Assembly (NCBI RefSeq): GCF_001468135.1
Contig: NZ_LNYU01000090.1
Location: 13,429 to 58,676, forward strand
DNA length: 45,248 nucleotides
Source: Legionella santicrucis
Lineage (GTDB): Bacteria; Pseudomonadota; Gammaproteobacteria; Legionellales; Legionellaceae
Direction: 5' to 3'
Made by a program: the position numbers and the translations under genes. This document shows, piece by piece, positions 17,161 to 25,839 of this stretch (its first letter is position 1; every line of letters begins with the position of its first letter). Under the pieces are notes generated by a model, which had not been told where the DNA came from, searched no databases, and was given only the letters and a program-made list of their open reading frames with translations.

Positions 17161-19248
17161 ATGAAAATTAGAGAAATTAATCATATTTTTATTCCTTTGG
17201 CTGATGGATGTAAACTGGCAGCCAAAATTTGGCTGCCAGAACAACAAGCAGATTTGCCTGTCCCCGTTATTTTAGAATATTTACCTTATCGAAAGCGTGA
17301 TGGGACTGCGATTCGTGATCAAATAACCCACCCATTTCTTGCTGCTCAGGGATATGCCTGCATACGAGTCGACCTTCGAGGATCTGGAGAATCTGATGGT
17401 TTGTTATCAGATGAATATACAAAACAAGAGCAAGACGATTGCCTTGAAGTTTTAAATTGGATTGAAAAACAGCCGTGGTGCAATGGAAAAATAGGTATGA
17501 TGGGAATTTCCTGGGGCGGATTCAATGCACTACAAGTCGCCGCACGTCGTCCCCCTAATTTACACGCAATTATTTCACTTTGCTCTACAGACAATCGATA
17601 CACTGATGATATTCATTATATGGGCGGCTGTTTATTGAACGATAATTTTCAATGGTCTGCGACCATGTCTGCCATGATGTCTAGGCCGCCAGATAAAGAT
17701 TTGCTAGGAGAAAATTGGCGACAAACATGGTTAAATCGATTAGAACATCAAACACTACTCGCTTCCACTTGGCTACAACATCCGCAATATGACTCTTATT
17801 GGAAACAAGGTTCCATTTGCGAAGATTGGTCTGCCATTCAATGTCCGGTTTATTTAATAGGAGGCTGGGCAGATGGATACACCAATACGATTCCACGTAT
17901 GCTTGAATCTTTGCAAAGCCCTCGTAAGGGTTTAATTGGTCCATGGGCTCATAAATATCCACATTTTGGCAAACCAGGACCACAAATTGGCTTCTTAAAT
18001 GAAGCCTTGCGTTGGTGGGACAAATGGTTAAAAGGTATAGAAACAGGAATTATGGATGAACCAATGTATCGTGTTTGGATGCAAGACTCTATTTTGCCTG
18101 CCCCCTATTATGAGACACGCCCCGGAAGATGGGTGGCTGAAAATCAATGGCCAAGCAACAACATACAGGCAAAACAATTATTTTTTGCCAATACCAATCA
18201 ATTAAAAGATCTTCCATATTCGTTTGGAAATGTGGTATATGGTACTTCCCCTCAATCAGTGGGCGAAACGGCTGGTGCTTGGTGTGGTTATGGTATGAGC
18301 CCCGAAAAACCAATCGATCAACGTCTCGATGATGCTCGCTCCATTTGTTTTGATAGTGAGCCGTTATCTAAGCCAGTAGAAATTTTAGGCTCACCTATCG
18401 TCGATTTAGAGCTCACGGTGGATAAACGAGAAGCATTTATTGCTGTGCGTTTAAATGAAGTATTTCCAGATGGTTCTTCTGCACGTGTTTCTTATGGTTT
18501 ACTCAATCTCAGCCATCAAAAAAACAATGAAGAAGTGACCCCCATACAACCAGGGGAAAAAATAAAGGTCAGCGTTCCATTAAAAAACGTTGCTCATTCA
18601 TTTGCACCAGGAAATCGTATCCGTCTGTCTATATCAACAAACTACTGGCCTTTAGCTTGGCCTTCTCCGGCCCCTGTTCGATTGGGTATTTTAACAGGAA
18701 CGAGTTCTCTCTCTCTGCCTGTACGCACACCTAGTGAAGAAGACAAACACTTGACTGCCTTTGGCCATGCAGATGGAGCACCACCTTTAGATGTCATTTA
18801 TTTTCGTCCAGCTTCAGGCCAGCGTACCGTTGAACGAAATCTCGGTGACAATACCGTCATCTACACGGTTATAGAAGATTCTGGTGATATGTTGATCAAA
18901 GATATAGGTTTAAGAACCGACTATATTCAGAAAGAAAAATACAGCATTCGCGATGATGATCCTTTATCGGCAAAAATCAATATTGAAACCACGATTGTAA
19001 TGAGCCGCGATGAATGGAAAACCAAGACAATAACCCAATCTGAAATGCGTGGTGATGAAACCTATTATTATTTAAATGTCAATTTAGAGGCTTATGAAAA
19101 TAATACCCTCATTGCTTCTAGAAAATGGGATGAAAAAATACCTAGAGTCTCTGCGGGTAAATCCCTTTCTTTTTTTAAGCCCGTTGCAACGGCTCAAGAG
19201 GACAAATCATATCCAACAGATTATGTTAATCGCGGCTTTGTTTCTTAA
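17161..19248 (+). CDS. CocE/NonD-family hydrolase (X-Pro dipeptidyl-peptidase S15 type)
   Basis: A 695-residue hydrolase of the S15/CocE family, which cleaves esters or X-Pro peptides with an alpha/beta-hydrolase triad. The triad can be placed: S117 in GISWGGFN, D238 in GGWADGYTN and H264 in GPWAHKYPHFGK. The oxyanion-side Tyr lies in EYLPYRKRDGT. A C-terminal jelly-roll domain (about 390-550, including VPLKNVAHSFAPGNRIRLSI) is also typical. The last 150 residues form an extra strand-rich tail. The ATG at 17161 follows AGGGAG at ideal distance. No signal peptide, so probably cytosolic. Standalone gene; substrate unknown. Confidence 0.9.
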   Translation: MKIREINHIFIPLADGCKLAAKIWLPEQQADLPVPVILEYLPYRKRDGTAIRDQITHPFLAAQGYACIRVDLRGSGESDGLLSDEYTKQEQDDCLEVLNWIEKQPWCNGKIGMMGISWGGFNALQVAARRPPNLHAIISLCSTDNRYTDDIHYMGGCLLNDNFQWSATMSAMMSRPPDKDLLGENWRQTWLNRLEHQTLLASTWLQHPQYDSYWKQGSICEDWSAIQCPVYLIGGWADGYTNTIPRMLESLQSPRKGLIGPWAHKYPHFGKPGPQIGFLNEALRWWDKWLKGIETGIMDEPMYRVWMQDSILPAPYYETRPGRWVAENQWPSNNIQAKQLFFANTNQLKDLPYSFGNVVYGTSPQSVGETAGAWCGYGMSPEKPIDQRLDDARSICFDSEPLSKPVEILGSPIVDLELTVDKREAFIAVRLNEVFPDGSSARVSYGLLNLSHQKNNEEVTPIQPGEKIKVSVPLKNVAHSFAPGNRIRLSISTNYWPLAWPSPAPVRLGILTGTSSLSLPVRTPSEEDKHLTAFGHADGAPPLDVIYFRPASGQRTVERNLGDNTVIYTVIEDSGDMLIKDIGLRTDYIQKEKYSIRDDDPLSAKINIETTIVMSRDEWKTKTITQSEMRGDETYYYLNVNLEAYENNTLIASRKWDEKIPRVSAGKSLSFFKPVATAQEDKSYPTDYVNRGFVS

Positions 19249-19282
19249 CTCAGGAATAGACCAGTTTAAAATAGGCCTGACT

Positions 19283-19331
19283 GGCACCGTCAACTTAACC
19301 TTGAGCTAAACTGAATTAAGTTGACGGTGCC
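19283..19331. terminator. Perfect 16-bp inverted repeat after the CocE gene
   Basis: GGCACCGTCAACTTAA (19283-19298) is exactly complementary to TTAAGTTGACGGTGCC (19316-19331), with a 17-base loop, 35 bp after the CocE stop. The stem is strong enough to end transcription, but no T-run follows. A solo repeat or mobile-element end is an alternative. Confidence 0.55.
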
Positions 19332-19508
19332 TTCCAGAATGTTATAGCAAACCCTTTTTCTTATTAGTGTTTATCTATATTAAGAACTGTAGGGCATGCT
19401 CTGTTGAACGGCTCGCTATTTTGTTCTTGATAATGCCACTCCAATTAAGACATAAAATAGTTATCTGCAGCGATGATACTCCTTCCGGATACTTCTAAAT
19501 TAAATTTA

Positions 19509-20504
19509 TTACAGTGAATAACAGCCATCCTCAGGACCAAATTCTTTTGGTAATAGCCCTTTTAGTGATTCACTTTTTAAGTATTCCAACATCTCAGGAC
19601 CATGAAGTTTTTCTGGTACAGAAGATAAAATGCTTGTACCTGTTGAGCTTGCTGTGTCTACCGCGAGTTTTCTTAGTTCTAAATCCCCCATAATTAGAGC
19701 AGCATCATCAGGAGTTAAAACACGTTGCCCCGGTTCTAACTCACCTTCTTTTCTCATTGTGTCTATTAAAATTTCAAGATATTCAGGGTTTTGTGTAAGC
19801 ACGATTTCTACAGCAAGTGCTCGTTCACGGTAGTCAGGATTATGAAATGTTTCTACCAAACATGATGACATAGGCACTAATCCTAATTTTGGCCTTCCTG
19901 TACCAACAACATGATAAATCTTATCTATACATTTATCTACATCATACATTCCATCAAAATGCACCCCTTTTTGCTTACCAACTATTGCGCATATTTCATT
20001 CACTTCTATGGTAAGCTGAGTGACATCAACAGCGTCCTTATAATAATCACCAGAACTCAACGCTAGTTCGGTTGCTCGCTTTTGTTCTTTTTCACACATC
20101 TGAGGGCACATTTTGGCTTGCTTACTGATGTTAGAGAATACAGCAGGAAGACATCCTACTATAATCGCCCCATCACTTGGTAACCAATATCTGTTTGCTC
20201 CATAACAATTAGCCGTTAACATATTACGAGTTAATGATAAAAGATTAGGATCGCCGCCTCTTATTACTTGACGAGCTATGTCACTATGCTCTACATCTTC
20301 AAAGGTTGTTGTCTTTGATATTTGAGTGAGCTGATTAATTTCCAACATATTGAGAAGTTGGTTTCTGGTTACTCCCCGACATAGCTGATTTGTTCCTATC
20401 TCTACAAGCTCAGGATCCCATTGTTTCAAACCTTGTAAGCCAATTTTTGAGATAGCTCCAATTACACTTCGATTTAATTTGCTTCTGACGACTTTATTGA
20501 ACAT
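19509..20504 (-). CDS. Orphan protein of unknown function; effector candidate
   Basis: A 331-residue protein from ATG 20504. This start is set by AAAGGAG ten bases upstream; the TTG at 20513 would sit almost on the Shine-Dalgarno. I do not recognise the family. The sequence is mainly helical, without membrane segments or repeats. A cysteine-bearing patch occurs near CPQMCEKEQKRATE, and the region RGGDPNLLSLTRNMLTANCY is strikingly hydrophilic then aromatic. The gene is divergently oriented to the PARG-like gene, and the two may share a control region. Confidence 0.65.
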   Translation of the reverse strand: MFNKVVRSKLNRSVIGAISKIGLQGLKQWDPELVEIGTNQLCRGVTRNQLLNMLEINQLTQISKTTTFEDVEHSDIARQVIRGGDPNLLSLTRNMLTANCYGANRYWLPSDGAIIVGCLPAVFSNISKQAKMCPQMCEKEQKRATELALSSGDYYKDAVDVTQLTIEVNEICAIVGKQKGVHFDGMYDVDKCIDKIYHVVGTGRPKLGLVPMSSCLVETFHNPDYRERALAVEIVLTQNPEYLEILIDTMRKEGELEPGQRVLTPDDAALIMGDLELRKLAVDTASSTGTSILSSVPEKLHGPEMLEYLKSESLKGLLPKEFGPEDGCYSL

Positions 20505-20859
20505 AATAACCAATCTCCTTTTGTGATTGATATTTAATCATTATGATTCATCTATAATCATATACTAGAGGAAGTTGATTCGCAAATTAGTATTTGTTGT
20601 GAATCAGAAAATTATGAGCTTTTCGCTGCGCACCAAGAAAGGCGCGATAGCCTGTGATTTTCGCAGACAATTCAAGGGATAGGGAGTAAATTCCTGCCAA
20701 TGTTAAATTCATTGGTACTGGCATGCGCTTTAATATGCCGCATTGACGAATGAATTCTGTGGACAGGGATGTCCCAGAATTTATAATAAGGTGGTGACAC
20801 GATTTTTTCCATTTCATTTTAAATTGAAACAATCCGTACCGAAAATTAAGGATAAGAAA
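20505..20859. other. Intergenic region with a 12-bp hairpin
   Basis: Divergent spacer between the orphan at 19509 and the PARG-like gene. A hairpin at 20753-20781 pairs AATTCTG(T)GGACA with TGTCCCAGAATT, with one bulged T and a four-base loop. Bases about 20620-20770 are richer in G+C than the surroundings. A leftward 81-codon frame covers 20587-20832, but nothing in it is recognisable, so I do not call a gene. Confidence 0.4.
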
Positions 20860-21909
20860 ATGTTTTTAAAAACACTATTTAAATCCATACCAAAAGACAT
20901 TCTTTTAGTTAAAGAAGTGCATGCTGCTCATAAACCAAGTATTTTTTATGCTGAGAATAGGTGGCGGCATAAAAACATGGGAAAAACACTAGATTACATT
21001 TTTGATCCTCATCAATTCATTGAATTAGAAAAACAATCACAATCTAATTTAAATCAATGGACACAGGAAAAAATACCCCTACCCCATTCAGTTGAAGTAA
21101 GTCATAAAGATTGGGGTCTTGCTACCTTTGAAGCAACTAAGAAACACGGTGTTCTTTATTCTGTACTCAATATGGCAAATTCAATTTTTCCTGGGGGTGC
21201 GGCTTTGCAAGGAGGAAGCGCCCAAGAAGAAAATATATGGAATAGAAGTACCGCTGCTCGAACTTTATTAGACAAAAATATTTACTTTGATAAAGATTCT
21301 AATACATTTCGCTATAATGAGACTGTGAGTAAGCTCTTAGAAGCTAAGATAAAAATGACTGCTCATGAATCTCAGGCCATAGGGGAACCAGGCATCATAC
21401 CCTATAAAGTATTATTTCTCCGAACCCCAAGTATATGTTTCAGAGGCCCCGAAGTACCACTTATCACTAGTGGTTTTGATACATATAGAAGTATAGCGGA
21501 CAAAAAAGAAAGTTTTTCCTTTCTTCCCAAATCAGATGTTTTTCCATTTTATGAATTAAGATCAGCAGCTCCAGATCTTTCTTCTGAATTATATACAATG
21601 GAAGGACAGGTACAATATATAGATGATTTAAGACGACGTATAGCCGCCCAACTCGACACACTTATCTTGGAAAAACAACGCCATGTGATTTTAGGTGCTT
21701 GGGGCTGTGGGGAGTTTAAAAATGATCCGGAACTAGTGGCGCAGATATACAGTGAAGAAATTGAAAAACGAGCTGATTTGTTCGACCATATTGTGTTCGC
21801 AATACTGAATACCAATTCACAAGATAACTTTACAATATTTGCTGAACAACTCAATGGTATGAAACTTGGAACACATTATGCTGATACGACTTTAAAATGT
21901 AAAGAATAA
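20860..21909 (+). CDS. Microbial-type poly(ADP-ribose) glycohydrolase (PARG-like macrodomain)
   Basis: A 349-residue protein of the TIGR02452/bacterial PARG group, which removes ADP-ribose chains from proteins. Diagnostic stretches are MANSIFPGGAALQGGSAQEE (residues about 105-124) and GAWGCGEFKNDPELVAQIY near 284-303. These are the ADP-ribose-binding and catalytic signature GG(G/A)-x-QEE, with E124 as expected catalytic Glu, and the second phosphate loop. The third Gly of the usual GGG is Ala here (A114). The start is ATG 20860, preceded by AAGGAT; a longer frame from 20743 lacks a ribosome-binding site. The N-terminal 60 residues (FLKTLFKSIPKDI) may be specific to this protein. In Legionella such a protein could act on host ADP-ribosylation; that is inference. 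Confidence 0.85.
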   Translation: MFLKTLFKSIPKDILLVKEVHAAHKPSIFYAENRWRHKNMGKTLDYIFDPHQFIELEKQSQSNLNQWTQEKIPLPHSVEVSHKDWGLATFEATKKHGVLYSVLNMANSIFPGGAALQGGSAQEENIWNRSTAARTLLDKNIYFDKDSNTFRYNETVSKLLEAKIKMTAHESQAIGEPGIIPYKVLFLRTPSICFRGPEVPLITSGFDTYRSIADKKESFSFLPKSDVFPFYELRSAAPDLSSELYTMEGQVQYIDDLRRRIAAQLDTLILEKQRHVILGAWGCGEFKNDPELVAQIYSEEIEKRADLFDHIVFAILNTNSQDNFTIFAEQLNGMKLGTHYADTTLKCKE

Positions 21910-22204
21910 AGGACGTGTAACCACTATCGATACTGCGTTCCCGGCTTAAGACACATAAAGCACCTTAAATTAAAGATAAAGATTGTAATGAAAATTTGGT
22001 TGCTATTTTTTGCTTGAAATTTCATGATCATATTTATTTCGGTTACCTATTTCAGGTTGATCAAGGTTTCGAATAGCTTCACCTTTTTATGGTGTCAGAC
22101 TGATGATTTGCAACGACTTTTGCCCATTATATTATTGGTGACGAATACAATTATTAATTAGAATCGATTATAATCGCGCAATTATTTTAAAAAAGGGACA
22201 ATTT

Positions 22205-22303
22205 ATGCTTCGTGATCTAAAGCCATTAATGACTTTAGGACGAATCTTATTGGTTCCATTTTATTCCATGATGGATAAAATTAATGTTTTACTTCAACAC
22301 TAA
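22205..22303 (+). CDS. 32-residue frame, DoxX-like N-terminus or leader
   Basis: ATG 22205 has a good ribosome-binding site (AAAAAGGGACAATTT) and a near-consensus minus-10 box (TATAAT) upstream. It encodes MLRDLKPLMTLGRILLVPFY and ends 12 residues later. LKPLM.LGRILL resembles the first membrane helix of DoxX-like proteins, so it may be the stub of a truncated gene. Its end overlaps the start of the 658-residue gene by 20 bases in another frame, so it could now act as a translated leader. Confidence 0.4.
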   Translation: MLRDLKPLMTLGRILLVPFYSMMDKINVLLQH

Positions 22304-24260
22304 ATTGTACCGAAAAATCCCTGAGAATCTTCGTGGAGTCATGGAATATTATCCTGATGTTGAGCTATTTGAACTGAATCAAGCTGAATATACTCAATTG
22401 TGGCAAAAAGTGTCTTCTGTAAAATATCTCTACACGAATGGCTATGAAATAAGGCCGACAAACTGGTTTATGTACGCTTTTCAATCGATTAAAGGTTGGT
22501 TAGGTTTTAGTAACAATTGTCATCCACAAAAAGTCTCATTCATTTTAAATAAACTTGCTTATTATGGGTATGTAAAACAATTTAATCAGCCGGATTTCTC
22601 ATCAATAAAATACGGTTCTTTGTCATCTGAAATTTGCACCATGGCCATTCACCAACGTAATGATGAAACTACAGCTCAGTTGCAAAAGAAGTTAATAACT
22701 GAATACTTTAATGTTGAACCTTATCTTAGCTTTAATGGTTCATTCCAAAGATTATATTCCAATCATCGTTATGGCGATAGCTGGATAAAATTGAAATTAT
22801 GGGAGCTTATACCTCAATTAGACCCTCAAGAAGACAGTATAATCGCAGATACTTTAAATGCTTTAGATAAGAATCACACATTAATAGAAAGTTTTTTACC
22901 AAATAGTAAATATGCTCGTGCCGCAGCTCAATATTATTTGAGTAAGGCTAAAAATATTCAAGAACCTTCATTTCTTTTACGACTTTTTTGGAAAGATCCC
23001 CGTCCCGAATATCTTGCACGAGCACTTGTTTATGATCCCGAAATTGCCAGACAAGATACTGAGAATTATATTAAGCATCATTTGCAGCAAAAAAAATACC
23101 AAGATGCATTTAACTTATTGGGAATTTTGATACCAAACAATCCTAAATTAGTTCTAAAATATTTGTTAGAAATTCCAGAAATAGAGCGCAATGAACTCAT
23201 TCAAAAAGACTCACCAATCGCCGCCGTCATGGCTCAATTTTATATTGATAAAATGCACTATAAGAGTGCAAAACAATTTTATACCAATATTGAAGTGCTA
23301 AGTCCTATTACCGCATTTAATCTTGAAATTGAAGAACATAATTATATGCAAGCCTATGATATTTTTAAAAAATATGCTTGTTTACAACACCTTTCATCGC
23401 CTAAACGAAAAGAACTTGCTGAGCAATTCTTCATGAATGCTGAAACAGCCTATAAAAATGGAAAACCTCTTAGGGATGATAAACAATGGCATGCAGCTGA
23501 GCAGTACTATCTTCAAAGTTTAGAGCTAAAAAAGGCTGCTTATCATCTCGATCCATCTGAGGAAAACCTTGAAAATGTATACACACATAAGCGATTGTAT
23601 GCTTTATTGTTAATTCATGCTGATATAGATCTTCATAAGCCAGAAGAAAGTGATATTACGTCAATTCACAAAGCGCTCTTACTACTTAGAGAATGTAATT
23701 CAAATATAGAAGAAGAGCAAATTTATCACAAACATGCTCTTATAACTGGTTTGATGCGTCAAGTAGATATGCTAAGAGAGAAAATTGCAATGACGTATTC
23801 AGATCATTCTTTCATCAAAGATCACAAGCTCAAACACCAGGAAGCAATCTCTGCTTTTATCAAAATATTGAAAGAGATAATTAATTTATTGGAGGGAGCT
23901 AGAGACAAACATCTACGCATTAAACTAGGTAAAGCACATTATTTACTTGCCGATGTACAAGATTTTTTTAATATTAATAGCCCTGATATTAATCAGCATT
24001 ATAAAATGGCTATGGAAGCTGTTCCTGATAATCCATTTTATTTACTACGTGCCTCAGAAATATTTCAAGAAGAAAAAGAAAAATATCAACAACGTGGTGT
24101 TTCCAAATTAAAACAAATGGGATATCAAGTAATAGATTATGTACACTGGTTTGAGGAGCGTTGGGTTAAACGAGATAGAATCATTTATGATATAAAAGAT
24201 ATTCATGAACCTCCCATAGAATCAAAACAGGGTTCTGAACTTACTTTTTCATTTTTTTAA
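22284..24260 (+). CDS. TPR-like helical repeat protein; effector candidate
   Basis: A 658-residue soluble protein. Helical hairpins resembling tetratricopeptide repeats run from about residue 200 to 600, for example AEQYYLQSLELKKAAYHLDP and the run of alternating 15-residue helices around 270-380. Such repeats bind other proteins, and no enzymatic motif is visible. The N-terminal 180 residues are of unknown fold, and the C-terminus ends in a short polar tail (ESKQGSELTFSFF). The start ATG 22284 has no strong ribosome-binding site of its own and overlaps the 32-residue frame, so translation may be coupled. Effector status is inferred from context. Confidence 0.7.
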   Translation: MFYFNTKLYRKIPENLRGVMEYYPDVELFELNQAEYTQLWQKVSSVKYLYTNGYEIRPTNWFMYAFQSIKGWLGFSNNCHPQKVSFILNKLAYYGYVKQFNQPDFSSIKYGSLSSEICTMAIHQRNDETTAQLQKKLITEYFNVEPYLSFNGSFQRLYSNHRYGDSWIKLKLWELIPQLDPQEDSIIADTLNALDKNHTLIESFLPNSKYARAAAQYYLSKAKNIQEPSFLLRLFWKDPRPEYLARALVYDPEIARQDTENYIKHHLQQKKYQDAFNLLGILIPNNPKLVLKYLLEIPEIERNELIQKDSPIAAVMAQFYIDKMHYKSAKQFYTNIEVLSPITAFNLEIEEHNYMQAYDIFKKYACLQHLSSPKRKELAEQFFMNAETAYKNGKPLRDDKQWHAAEQYYLQSLELKKAAYHLDPSEENLENVYTHKRLYALLLIHADIDLHKPEESDITSIHKALLLLRECNSNIEEEQIYHKHALITGLMRQVDMLREKIAMTYSDHSFIKDHKLKHQEAISAFIKILKEIINLLEGARDKHLRIKLGKAHYLLADVQDFFNINSPDINQHYKMAMEAVPDNPFYLLRASEIFQEEKEKYQQRGVSKLKQMGYQVIDYVHWFEERWVKRDRIIYDIKDIHEPPIESKQGSELTFSFF

Positions 24261-24412
24261 CATCGTTCTAATAACCCATGAAAATATCAGAAAACTTATT
24301 AAAAATAATAAGTCAAAAATAGGCCTGGAGCATCACCATTTTTCTGATTGTGCTTACCTCGCTATTGAACATTTTTCAGAAAATATAGGTGTAGATTATT
24401 TGCCTCTTCTCA

Positions 24413-25471
24413 TTAATTCGTTGGTTGTACGTAAAGAGTTTGTGTTGGAAATGCACATTCAGCCCCGTTTCCTGCAATAATATCAAGTATCTTCATCAGG
24501 ATTTCGTGTTGTACATCATAAAATTGAGCCCCTTTTATCGTTTTGCAATAAGCCGAGACCATAATATTTAAAGAAGAAGGACCAAACTCAACCAAACTTA
24601 CGGTGACCGTTTGAGATTTATCAATTTCTTTATTCTCCAAAAGAAACGCTTTTATTTCTTGGGTTATTTTATTAATTTTATCTGTATCCTGATAACGAAC
24701 GCCAATATTTGTTTTAATACGTCGATGCTGCATCCGCGAAGGATTTTCCACACTAATAGTTAAAAATATCCCGTTAGGCACATATAAGGGCCGTTTATCA
24801 AAAGTCCTAATACGCGTCATTCGCCAACCAATATATTCCACAACACCTTCAATATTTTTGTCTGGAGAGCGAATCCAGTCTCCCACTTTAAATGGCCTGT
24901 CCAGATAAATAACCAAGCCACCAAAAAAATTAGCCAACAAATCCTTAGCAGCTAAAGCAACTCCGGCTCCGCCGATTCCTCCAAAAGCAAGTAACCCAGC
25001 TACAGGAATGTCCATGGCCTGCATCATGAGTAGCAGACCAATAATGACCACTGCAATGGTTAGCAGTTGCCGTGTAGCATGCACTAGTGTTTTATCTACT
25101 TCTTTCGTTTGTTGCTCACAAAAAACTAAATAGCGCTCTTCAAAACATCGTATAAAACGAACCAATATCCAGCATAGAATAAACACAATACCTATTTGCT
25201 TCATTACAGAAAGATTGGCGATTAAAAAAGAATTCTTTTTATAAGCTAAAAAAATAGTACTAGTAATAGACAAACCTAAAAACCAAATTAAAAATCCCAT
25301 AGGTAAAGCAAACGCCTTTAAAAAAGCTTCTGCAAAGAGCACCTTGCGTTGTTCTGCTTTTTCAGTTAAATGACGGCTAACTCGGGCAAGCACCATATGT
25401 ACTAGTCCGGTACTAACGATGGCTATAACAATATAAATAATCCACATATTAACTTTCATATAGTCAATCAC
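24413..25471 (-). CDS. MscS-family mechanosensitive ion channel
   Basis: Inner-membrane channel of 352 residues that opens on membrane tension to relieve osmotic pressure. Four to five membrane helices lie in the first 175 residues. They end in the pore-lining helix and beta-domain entry GLLAFGGIGGAGVALAAKDL followed by ANFFGGLVIYLDRPFKVGDW, the MscS signature. The cytosolic vestibule domain follows (EGVVEYIGWRMTRIRTFD, YVPNGIF). The start is GTG 25471, decided by a full AGGAGGT four bases upstream; internal ATGs have nothing comparable. It is a standalone gene, convergent with the TPR-like gene. The extra helices put it closer to the larger YnaI/YbdG-like branch than to MscS itself. Confidence 0.93.
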   Translation of the reverse strand: MIDYMKVNMWIIYIVIAIVSTGLVHMVLARVSRHLTEKAEQRKVLFAEAFLKAFALPMGFLIWFLGLSITSTIFLAYKKNSFLIANLSVMKQIGIVFILCWILVRFIRCFEERYLVFCEQQTKEVDKTLVHATRQLLTIAVVIIGLLLMMQAMDIPVAGLLAFGGIGGAGVALAAKDLLANFFGGLVIYLDRPFKVGDWIRSPDKNIEGVVEYIGWRMTRIRTFDKRPLYVPNGIFLTISVENPSRMQHRRIKTNIGVRYQDTDKINKITQEIKAFLLENKEIDKSQTVTVSLVEFGPSSLNIMVSAYCKTIKGAQFYDVQHEILMKILDIIAGNGAECAFPTQTLYVQPTN

Positions 25472-25839
25472 TTATACCTCCTCTGCTCATGGTCTACCCC
25501 TAATTCTAGTTTGGAAATCTTTAATACTACGTCGGGTAAGGGTCGAGTTGCTCCAGTCCTCCCCCTAAAAACCACTTTGCTCGACCAATATTTAGGGAAT
25601 CATTAATAACTACATCTTTTATCCTCAATAATCAAGCAGTAAAAACCAGTGGGTTATCATACTGCTTAAAGCCAGCGGAAGTGAGCTTATTGTCAATTCC
25701 CTCTGAACAATTAGTGATATTCACTCGCAAATAAAATAAATTAACCGCTTATTTTCTAACATTATTTCATGAGATTATAGAATAAAATCAACAACAATGA
25801 TAAATTTAGAACACCTTGTGGATTTTATGAAGGATACCC
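25472..25839. other. Non-coding divergent spacer
   Basis: 368 bp between the channel and the ankyrin-like gene. I see no reading frame. GGTCGAG at 25541-25547 is complementary to CTCGACC at 25580-25586, a weak stem of unclear meaning. Promoters for both flanking genes must lie here, but I cannot place them with confidence. Confidence 0.4.

Noticed and set aside
20587..20832. Leftward 81-codon frame upstream of the PARG-like gene
   Set aside because: No recognisable family, no ribosome-binding site and overlap with the N-terminal extension of another frame; described only as spacer.
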